Positions 29,336 through 35,941 of a DNA stretch of 35,941 bases are shown piece after piece. The translations under genes were made by a program, and so were the position numbers. Below the pieces are notes generated by a model. The model saw nothing but the letters and a program-made list of their open reading frames with translations, was not told where the DNA came from and did no database searches. The DNA comes from a virus: IMG/VR virus record IMGVR_UViG_3300021185_002242, positions 1 to 35,941 of that record; one strand, written 5' to 3'. Every line of letters starts with the position of its first letter. Within the stretch, counting starts at the first letter, position 1.

Positions 29336-31479
29336 TGGCACAACCACGGGATTACACACGGCAGTATAACTTTAGCGATTATCAGGCTACCAGTCCCAGC
29401 GATCCTCTGCGGGGTTCGGAGATTGACGGTGAGTTGAATTCGGTCAAGCTGACGTTGGATGATTTGAATGCGAACATTGCGAAGATACAGCGCGACGATG
29501 GTAAGATTGGGAATGCGACTGTTCACAAGGATGCGTTTGACCAGGCTGCGTTAGCGTTAATTAATAGTGCTTTTACTCCTCGCGGTGACTGGTCTACGGC
29601 GACGTCTTATGCTGTGAATGATGCTGTTGATTTCAATGGTGCGACGTATGTTGCGACTGTTGCGCATACATCGAGCGCGGCTTTTGCGACTGACGACGGT
29701 TTGGACCGTTGGATATTGATAGCGAATGCTGCGATTTCTGGCACTGGTTCTGCTGTTGACAAGTTTGAGGGTGATGCGTCTACGACGGCGTTTACTTTAT
29801 CGTACAGTTACACTGGTGAGACTGCTGTACAGGTTTTTGTTAATGGGGAGTTATTGAACCCTGTTGATGATTATACGTTATCTGGTTCGACTTTGACGTT
29901 ATTTACGGCTCCAGGATTGCCGACTGTTGCAGGCAATGAGAACATCATTGTTTGGGGTGCGTCTGTTGTTGCGCAGGCTGCTGCTGCTGATGCGTCTGGT
30001 CATGAATCGAATGCGAGTGGGTTTGCTGACGAGGCTGAGAGCTGGGCGTCTAAGACGAATGGGATTGTAGAGAGTACGGATTATTCGTCTAAGGCATGGG
30101 CGACGGGTGGTACTGGCGTTGATACGGGTTCTGGTTCTGCGAAGGACTGGGCTTCGAAGGTTAGTGGGACGGTTGGCAACACGACTGAGTATTCATCGAA
30201 GTATTGGGCGACGCAGGGCGATGTTCCGATTGTTGCGACTAACATTGCATCGATAAACACTGTTGCCGGCATTGCGTCTGACGTGACTGTTGTTTCTGGC
30301 GTCAATGCTGCGGTTACGAATTTAAGTGGTATTAGCTCTGATGTAACTACTGTTAGCGGGATTAGCTCTTCTGTATCTACAGTTAGTGGCGTTAGCTCGG
30401 ATGTCACGACTGTTGCTGCAAACATTGGTTCGGTAACGACTGTTGCGACTAATATTGCTAAGGTTATTACGGTTGCTAACGATTTGACTGAAGCGATTAG
30501 CGAAGTTGAGACTGTTGCCGGTGATTTGAATGAGGCGGTTAGTGAGATCGAGGTTGTTGCTGGTGCGATAACGAATGTCGATTTAGTTGGCGGTTCTATA
30601 TCGTCTGTTAATACGTTGGCTGCTATAAGCACTGCTGTAAGTGACCTTGGCGCTATATCGTCTAATGTGACGACGGTTGCTGGGATTGCGTCTAATGTGA
30701 CGACTGTTTCGGGCATATCTTCAAATGTAACTTCGGTTGCTGGTATTAGCACTGAAGTGACTAATTTAAGTGGTATTTCGGGAGATATTACTTCTGTATC
30801 TGGCATTGCGTCTGACGTGACTACTGTTTCTGGCATTAACACAGACGTTTCTGTTGTTAGTGGTATATCGTCTAATGTGACGACTGTTTCGGGCATATCC
30901 TCTGATGTGACTACGGTTTCTGGAATAAGTGGCGATGTAACTTCTGTTTCTGGTATATCGGCTAATGTGACGACGGTTGCAGGTATATCAGCTAACGTGA
31001 CGACGGTTGCTGGTGATACTGCTAATATTGGTACTGTAGCTACAGACTTGGGTGGCTCCGACAATATAGGAACCGTTGCTGGATCGATTTCTAATGTAAA
31101 TAGTGTTGGCGGATCGATAGCTAATGTTAATACTGTTGCGACTAATCTTACGTCAATAAACAGTTTTGCAAACTTATATAGGACTGGTTCTTCTGACCCG
31201 ACGACTGGTCTTGACGAGGGCGATTTATTCTACAACAGCGCTAGCAATACATTAAAAATTTACACTGGTTCAGCTTGGGAGGCTGGCGTCACTGCTGGCT
31301 CTGGCTTCTTAGCGCAATCGTCTAACCTATCAGATTTGGATAACGCTTCTACTGCCCGTACTAATTTAGGGCTTGGCTCTGCGGCTACTACAGCGGCAAG
31401 CGACTACGCAACTGTGGCGGCGGTAGACGCCAAAGCAACAAAAGGTTTTGCGATAGCTGCGGCAATCGTATTTGGATGA
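29335..31479 (+). CDS. Tail fibre with T7 gp17-type N-terminus and decapeptide repeats
   Basis: A 714-residue fibre. Residues 1-130 are the tail-attachment domain seen in T7-type fibres (DYTRQYNFSDYQATSPSDPL; FVNGELLNPVDDYTLSGSTL at about 165-185 is the associated beta domain). Residues about 220-290 contain paired ASKTNG/SSKAWATG-type motifs. Residues about 299-609 are a run of ten-residue repeats of the form G-I-S-x-x-V-T-T-V-S, a probable extended trimeric shaft. The C-terminus has two widely shared fibre modules: DEGDLFYNSASNTLKIYTGS and LSDLDNASTARTNLGLGSAA. It probably forms or anchors the side fibres that bind the host. Base use is T-rich at third positions in the repeat part, unlike the early genes. 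Confidence 0.82.
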   Translation: MAQPRDYTRQYNFSDYQATSPSDPLRGSEIDGELNSVKLTLDDLNANIAKIQRDDGKIGNATVHKDAFDQAALALINSAFTPRGDWSTATSYAVNDAVDFNGATYVATVAHTSSAAFATDDGLDRWILIANAAISGTGSAVDKFEGDASTTAFTLSYSYTGETAVQVFVNGELLNPVDDYTLSGSTLTLFTAPGLPTVAGNENIIVWGASVVAQAAAADASGHESNASGFADEAESWASKTNGIVESTDYSSKAWATGGTGVDTGSGSAKDWASKVSGTVGNTTEYSSKYWATQGDVPIVATNIASINTVAGIASDVTVVSGVNAAVTNLSGISSDVTTVSGISSSVSTVSGVSSDVTTVAANIGSVTTVATNIAKVITVANDLTEAISEVETVAGDLNEAVSEIEVVAGAITNVDLVGGSISSVNTLAAISTAVSDLGAISSNVTTVAGIASNVTTVSGISSNVTSVAGISTEVTNLSGISGDITSVSGIASDVTTVSGINTDVSVVSGISSNVTTVSGISSDVTTVSGISGDVTSVSGISANVTTVAGISANVTTVAGDTANIGTVATDLGGSDNIGTVAGSISNVNSVGGSIANVNTVATNLTSINSFANLYRTGSSDPTTGLDEGDLFYNSASNTLKIYTGSAWEAGVTAGSGFLAQSSNLSDLDNASTARTNLGLGSAATTAASDYATVAAVDAKATKGFAIAAAIVFG
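30230..31160 (+). repeat. Thirty-base imperfect repeats encoding decapeptides
   Basis: Many units of about 30 bases encode G-I-(S/A)-x-(D/N)-V-T-T-V-(S/A), grouped in the fibre shaft and interrupted near 30440-30640. The units vary at third positions but reuse blocks such as TCTAATGTGACGACTGTTTC, so local duplication or recombination among units is likely. Confidence 0.8.
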
Positions 31480-31489
31480 GGACAAATAA

Positions 31490-31852
31490 ATGACCGTAGT
31501 AAATTTAATTAACGTAGCAACAATCACGCCTGTTATGGCGGCGGGTGCGGTGACAACCAGCCGAGTTTCGATTGTTGATGTAGCCGCTGACAAGGTTGCC
31601 AAGATAAACTCGCTTATCATTGCTAATATTGACGGTACAAACGCCGCAGATGTGACGGTTGAAGTCAGTACGGATGACGGTGTGACTTACGTTCCGATTG
31701 CAAAGGATGTGTCCGTCCCTTCGGATGAAAGTTTGGTGGTCGTAAGTAAGGACAGCGGTTTTTACTTAGACGAGACAGACATCTTAGCGGTGAGCGCATC
31801 CGCAGCCAGTGATCTCACATACTTAGTTAGCTACGAATTAATGACAGATTAA
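31490..31852 (+). CDS. Small beta-rich fibre-associated protein
   Basis: A 120-residue protein with alternating beta strands (TTSRVSIVDVAADKVAKINS, ADVTVEVSTDDGVTYVPIAK, DILAVSASAASDLTYLVSYE) and no Cys. It looks like one immunoglobulin-like or jelly-roll domain, as seen in small phage fibre and head-decoration proteins. It lies between fibre genes. Role probably structural; no named family. Confidence 0.55.
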   Translation: MTVVNLINVATITPVMAAGAVTTSRVSIVDVAADKVAKINSLIIANIDGTNAADVTVEVSTDDGVTYVPIAKDVSVPSDESLVVVSKDSGFYLDETDILAVSASAASDLTYLVSYELMTD

Positions 31853-31876
31853 TTCTGGCTATGAAAGGATAATGAA

Positions 31877-32155
31877 TTGAAAACTATTGTAGAAACGTCA
31901 ACCGGCTTAAGCAAGTATTTACTTGATGATGACGTTGTTATCACCAGCACTGTCGATGGCATTACAGTAGGAAGCCCGCCTACTAACATAATCTGTGACC
32001 TAAACATTAATACCATCACTATTACTGAAAATATTAGTAATGCTCCGTCCGATTGGGCGGGAAACAAGTACACATTTGACGGCACGGCGTGGACACTAAA
32101 CCCAGATTGGGTTGAACCTGAGAACGTCGATAATCCTGATGATGTGTTGGAGTGA
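31877..32155 (+). CDS. Hypothetical fibre-region protein, 92 residues, TTG start
   Basis: The frame begins at TTG 31877, with AAAGGA seven bases upstream; the ATG four bases earlier runs into a stop. The protein is beta-rich and acidic (KYLLDDDVVITSTVDGITVG ... FDGTAWTLNPDWVEPENVD). The stop overlaps a GTG nine bases before the next chosen start. Function unknown; an accessory of the fibre apparatus is likely from position. Confidence 0.55.
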   Translation: MKTIVETSTGLSKYLLDDDVVITSTVDGITVGSPPTNIICDLNINTITITENISNAPSDWAGNKYTFDGTAWTLNPDWVEPENVDNPDDVLE

Positions 32156-32160
32156 CTGCT

Positions 32161-34080
32161 ATGAAATTTATAGGAAAAAATAAAAACGATAAAAGTGGCT
32201 TTAAGGCTGTAGCTTCTGGAACATTAAGTACAGGGGACACAATTGTTTTAAATTCTGATGGCACTGTTAGTGCGGTTGGTGTTTCTACCACCCCTCAAAG
32301 TATAGGTTCTCCAATAACTTTTGACTCAGATTTAGTGAATTATGTCAATGTTGTCCACGACACCTACAATGACAGAATTGTAGTTTTGTATAAGGATTTT
32401 ACAGGTTCCGACGATGGTGTTGCTGTTGTCGGTACGGTTTCTGGTTCGACTATCACGTTTGGTTCTGAGACTCAGTTTGAATCTGGAACCACTAACTTCA
32501 TAGCCGCTTGTTTTGATAGCTTTAATAACAAGGTCATAGTTTCTTTCACTGATGCCAGTAATAACAACTATACAAAGGCAGTTGCGGGAACAGTCAATCC
32601 TGCCACAAACACAATAAGTTTTAGCATCGCAAATACTTTAATTGCAGCAATGTCTTTTCAACAAGCACTTGCTTTTGATACCAATAGTAACAAAACTGTG
32701 TTTGTGGGTCGGGATAGTAATGCGTCGAGACCACCTTACTACAAACTTGTTTCTAAAGTTCTTACGATAAACGGTTTTGGTGAAGTAGCTTGCGACGATG
32801 TGGGTGTTGGCTTAGGCACTAGCAACAGTACACATACTGAAATCTGTTCGTGTTTTGACAGTAGTACTAACCGAGTTGTCGTAGCATGTAAAAACAATAG
32901 CGCAAGTAGCCGAGGGACTGCTTTTGTAGGTGAGGTTGGTGTAGGTAACGCTATTACTTGGGGTAGTGGCGTTCAGTTTGAACTGGGTTCAACGGCAGCT
33001 ATTTCAATAGCGTTTGATAGTAGCTCAAATAAGGTGGTGATTGCGTATCAAGACGGTGGCAATTCTAGCTACGGAAAAGCAGTTGTAGGCACGGTTAATC
33101 CTTCTAATAATTCGATAAGTTTTGGTACTATTCGTACTTTTGCAAGTAAGTTCATAGACAAAACGTCAATCGCCTTTGATAGCATTAATAACAAAATGGT
33201 TATCAATTATGTTGATCGTTCGGCAGCGCCACTTTACGCTGGAAAATACTTGGTAGCAACGGTCAGTGGTTCAGATATTACATTCGAAACAGAGCAATCA
33301 TTTTCTGACACTAACCCAATTTATCAAAACAACAGCACATTTCATGCTCCTTCCAAACAGGTAGTGATGGGGTATCAGTACGGCAATGCGTCAGGGAAAG
33401 TAAGTTTATTTAAAAATACTATCACAGCTACAAATCTTGAGAGCGATAACTTTATAGGGACAGTTTCAGACGGCTATGCCTCTGGACAAACTGCAACTAT
33501 AAATGTTTCTGGATTCATAGATGATAGTCAATCTGGCCTCACTTTGGGGCAAAGTTACTATGCTCACGGTGATGGAACTATTAGTACAACTGCGTCAGAC
33601 CCAGTTGTTTTTGTAGGCACTGCGGTATCAGGTACTGAACTTCGGATTAGTGAACCATCTGGTACTATTTTAAGGCCGGGGACATTTGGTGGGGGCATTG
33701 CTGTCGATGGAGACACTGTTGTAGATGGTGAGTTTATAGCCGACAGCTACAATGAAACCTACGCAGCGGTTACATCGTCCAGCAACGCCACAACGGTCAA
33801 CTGCGAAACAGGTAACGCATTTAGCCACACGCTGACAGAGAACACCACGTTCACGTTCAGCAACCCACCTGCAAGCGGCACTGCGTACAGCTTCAGCATT
33901 GAGATTATTCAAGACAGCGGTGCATCCGGCTACACAGTTAACTGGCCCTCTGTTAATTGGCCTGCTGCTACGGCTCCTACGATCACAGCAACGGCAAGTG
34001 CAAAGGACATCTTCGTGTTCTACACCCGTGATGGCGGAACAACTTGGTATGGGTTCACTGCGGGTCAGGCTCTAGGATAA
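32161..34080 (+). CDS. Propeller-type fibre / host-recognition protein
   Basis: A 639-residue protein from ATG 32161 (GGAG eight bases upstream; a GTG at 32152 overlaps that site). After a short start, residues about 50-420 hold seven related units of roughly 50 residues, each with a F-D-S-x-x-N-K-V-V-I-x-Y core followed by G-x-V-x-x-x-x-I-x-F-G, the pattern expected of a seven-bladed beta-propeller. Later modules are SGQTATINVSGFIDDSQSGL, LGQSYYAHGDGTISTTASDP, and a C-terminal domain (about 535-639: NATTVNCETGNAFSHTLTEN ... VFYTRDGGTTWYGFTAGQAL) shared by many marine phage tail proteins. A glycan- or receptor-binding role is likely. Confidence 0.7.
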   Translation: MKFIGKNKNDKSGFKAVASGTLSTGDTIVLNSDGTVSAVGVSTTPQSIGSPITFDSDLVNYVNVVHDTYNDRIVVLYKDFTGSDDGVAVVGTVSGSTITFGSETQFESGTTNFIAACFDSFNNKVIVSFTDASNNNYTKAVAGTVNPATNTISFSIANTLIAAMSFQQALAFDTNSNKTVFVGRDSNASRPPYYKLVSKVLTINGFGEVACDDVGVGLGTSNSTHTEICSCFDSSTNRVVVACKNNSASSRGTAFVGEVGVGNAITWGSGVQFELGSTAAISIAFDSSSNKVVIAYQDGGNSSYGKAVVGTVNPSNNSISFGTIRTFASKFIDKTSIAFDSINNKMVINYVDRSAAPLYAGKYLVATVSGSDITFETEQSFSDTNPIYQNNSTFHAPSKQVVMGYQYGNASGKVSLFKNTITATNLESDNFIGTVSDGYASGQTATINVSGFIDDSQSGLTLGQSYYAHGDGTISTTASDPVVFVGTAVSGTELRISEPSGTILRPGTFGGGIAVDGDTVVDGEFIADSYNETYAAVTSSSNATTVNCETGNAFSHTLTENTTFTFSNPPASGTAYSFSIEIIQDSGASGYTVNWPSVNWPAATAPTITATASAKDIFVFYTRDGGTTWYGFTAGQALG

Positions 34081-34092
34081 GGAGCTTATAAA

Positions 34093-35941
34093 ATGGCTAC
34101 GAAAAAGAAGTTACTTCAAGCGGCGGCTGGTAGTGCTGGCGGTGCTGGCGGTCTTGATATTCCAGATGTGTTCAGCACTTATTTGTATTCTGGCAATAGT
34201 TCCGCTCAGACTATTACTAACGGCATAGACCTTGATGGAGAGGGTGGGCTTTGGTGGTTAAAGAGGCGTACCGGAACGGGAAGCCATGCACTTTATGACT
34301 CTACACGGGCAACTGGTTCAGAGCATTTTCCTCTTTTTTCTAACAGCAACATCGCAGAGTATGATGACTTTGATACTACCCCAACATCCACTGGGTTTAC
34401 TATAAATAGTACAAGTTCTGGTACGGTGAATGAAACAGGACAAGACTACGTTTCTTGGACATGGCGGAAGGCTCCGAAGTTCTTTGATTGCGTGACATGG
34501 ACCGGGGATGGAGTAGCTGGTAGAACCATTAGCCATAACCTAAATAATGAAGTCGGCATGATTATCGTGAAAAGAACAAACGGGAGTTTTGATTGGATTT
34601 GTCAGCATAGAAGTTTGTCTGCTGGCTATGTTTTGTATTTAAACCAAACCTCTGCACAGGACAACAACCCCGGTGCATTTACAACTACTTTGCCAACATC
34701 TAGCGTCTTTTCTGTTGGAGATAATAATAAAACTAATGAAAGTGGCGGCGAATACGTAGCCTACCTCTTCGCCCACAATGACGGTGATGGTGATTTCGGG
34801 CCTGACAGCGATCAGGATATTATCAAGTGTGGGAGCTATACTTATTCCAATGGCCTTGAGGTTAACTTAGGTTTTGAACCTCAGTGGTTATTGTACAAAC
34901 AATCAAGCACATCTGGTCACTGGAGGATGGTTGATAACATGAGGGGATGGGGAGCGCCTTCTACAGAGAAGTTCTTATATCCTAATTTAACAAATGCGGA
35001 AGCCGCTGGCGGTCAAATAGACTTAACTAGTACAGGTTTTAGAGTGCATGATGCTGGGACAGGTGACTACATCTACATGGCAATCCGCCGTGGCCAACTA
35101 GCTGTGCCAGAGGATGCGACTGATGTGTTTGATATTTATCAGAACGAAAGCACTGCAACAGTTCCCGCTTGGCAGCACCCATTTGCTGTGGATTTTGGTG
35201 CTTATAAAGCAGCGTCTAGCGTAGAAGATTGGTGGGTTAGCTCAAGATTAATCCAAGGCAAAACTATTCGCTTTAATACTGATAATGTTGCAACGAGTTC
35301 AGCGGGTAGTGCGTTCGATTATATGGACGGATGGTTTACATCAACCACTACGCAAACTGACTATCATTCATGGGCTTGGAAGCGTGCGCCGAATTTTTTT
35401 GATTGCGTTTGTTACACGGGGACGGGAGCAAATAGGACTGTCAGCCACAACCTAAATGCCTCGCCAGATATGATATGGTGTAAGTCACTGGAAACGGTTT
35501 CCTCAAGCAATGATTGGGCGGTCTACTGCTCTGCCTTTTCAAACCCTACCGACACAAACTTAACACTAAATTCGTCCGGTGGACAAAACACAGGTTCGGG
35601 TGGAATTCTATGGAACAGCACTGCCCCAACAAATTCTGTTTTCTCACTTGGAACTTACAACGGGGTAAATCAATCCGGTAAAAAATACATTGCATATCTT
35701 TTCAGTACCTTAGCTGGGGTAAGCAAGGTTGGTTCGTATGCTGGTTCAAACAGCGACCAGACTATTGACTGTGGATTTACGGCAGGTGCTAGGTTCGTCC
35801 TTATCAAGAATATCTCTAGAAGTAGCGATTGGATAGTTCTTGATAGTGTCCGTGGAATTGTCTCTGGGACTGATCCGTTTTTAAGGCTCAATGATAATAC
35901 GTCTCAAAACTCTGCGGCAGACTACATTGACCCTGATAACA
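34093..35941 (+). CDS. Large fibre protein (DUF7483-like), 3' end beyond window
   Basis: The frame from ATG 34093 (GGAG eight bases before) is open to the window end, at least 616 residues. The N-terminus (MATKKKLLQAAAGSAGGAGG) is a short basic-Gly linker. The body has repeated motifs of a widespread marine phage tail family: FDCVTWTGDGVAGRTISHNL, VGMIIVKRTNGSFDWICQHR, EYVAYLFAHN, and a second set FDCVCYTGTGANRTVSHNLN with KYIAYLFST. The two sets are about 900 bases apart, so the gene is internally duplicated. It is the fourth fibre-region product and probably a receptor-binding or tail-needle component. Confidence 0.75.
   Translation, partial: MATKKKLLQAAAGSAGGAGGLDIPDVFSTYLYSGNSSAQTITNGIDLDGEGGLWWLKRRTGTGSHALYDSTRATGSEHFPLFSNSNIAEYDDFDTTPTSTGFTINSTSSGTVNETGQDYVSWTWRKAPKFFDCVTWTGDGVAGRTISHNLNNEVGMIIVKRTNGSFDWICQHRSLSAGYVLYLNQTSAQDNNPGAFTTTLPTSSVFSVGDNNKTNESGGEYVAYLFAHNDGDGDFGPDSDQDIIKCGSYTYSNGLEVNLGFEPQWLLYKQSSTSGHWRMVDNMRGWGAPSTEKFLYPNLTNAEAAGGQIDLTSTGFRVHDAGTGDYIYMAIRRGQLAVPEDATDVFDIYQNESTATVPAWQHPFAVDFGAYKAASSVEDWWVSSRLIQGKTIRFNTDNVATSSAGSAFDYMDGWFTSTTTQTDYHSWAWKRAPNFFDCVCYTGTGANRTVSHNLNASPDMIWCKSLETVSSSNDWAVYCSAFSNPTDTNLTLNSSGGQNTGSGGILWNSTAPTNSVFSLGTYNGVNQSGKKYIAYLFSTLAGVSKVGSYAGSNSDQTIDCGFTAGARFVLIKNISRSSDWIVLDSVRGIVSGTDPFLRLNDNTSQNSAADYIDPDN

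Noticed and set aside
30081-31064. 327-codon open frame on the minus strand inside the tail fibre
   Set aside because: It mirrors the decapeptide repeats of the plus-strand fibre gene, has no ribosome site and a repetitive Thr/Val/Ser/Pro composition; a shadow frame of biased codon use.

Overview
The window is one contiguous piece of a temperate, short-tailed (podovirus-type) bacteriophage or prophage. No chromosomal housekeeping gene is visible. The virion genes follow the T7/SU10-like short-tail plan: scaffold, capsid, adaptor, tail nozzle, GNAT-type and gp14-type internal proteins, one giant ejected protein, and fibres with a T7 gp17-like N-terminus. The gene style (tail fibre modules, ArdA-linked small proteins, moderate G+C by eye, GTG/TTG starts) suggests a marine alphaproteobacterial host such as a Rhodobacterales member. 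That host call is inference.

Layout. (1) 1-17480, rightward: 3' part of the scaffold gene, major capsid protein, a small conserved head-region protein, adaptor, nozzle, five internal or core virion proteins, a 2544-residue polyvalent protein carrying a ParB-like and a zinc-metallopeptidase domain, and a one-helix membrane peptide. (2) 17552-17821: a bidirectional terminator and a likely attP region. (3) 17822-19456, leftward: repressor, excisionase and integrase in one apparent operon. (4) 19500-26453, rightward early/replication operon: Cro-like protein, RuvC-type resolvase, PD-(D/E)XK nuclease, a probable ssDNA-binding protein, a strong TTCG-loop terminator, a PrimPol-helicase fusion, three tiny genes, an iteron-like array, a protein with an SSB-type C-terminal tip, and a DUF6378-like protein. 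(5) 26398-28188, leftward: seven small genes with ArdA antirestriction protein as the anchor. (6) 28263-35941, rightward: promoter, terminase small subunit, terminator, second promoter, two basic mini-proteins, the T7-type fibre, accessory fibre proteins, a probable seven-bladed propeller fibre, and a last fibre gene running off the window end.

How it works together. The repressor probably acts at the 19.5 kb switch, where a perfect TGCCAA-T-TTGGCA palindrome lies. Similar 13-mers lie at the end of int and in the terS/anti-defence divergent region. No DNA polymerase is seen, so replication is probably plasmid-like: PrimPol-helicase loading at the iterons, with host polymerase recruited through SSB-like tails and perhaps a clamp-binding peptide. 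The leftward ArdA operon probably protects incoming DNA. Large terminase, portal and lysis genes are not here. They would be expected beyond the right end and before the left end of a circular map.

No gene-free stretch exceeds 300 bases. The two longest, 17552-17821 and 28774-28994, are annotated below.
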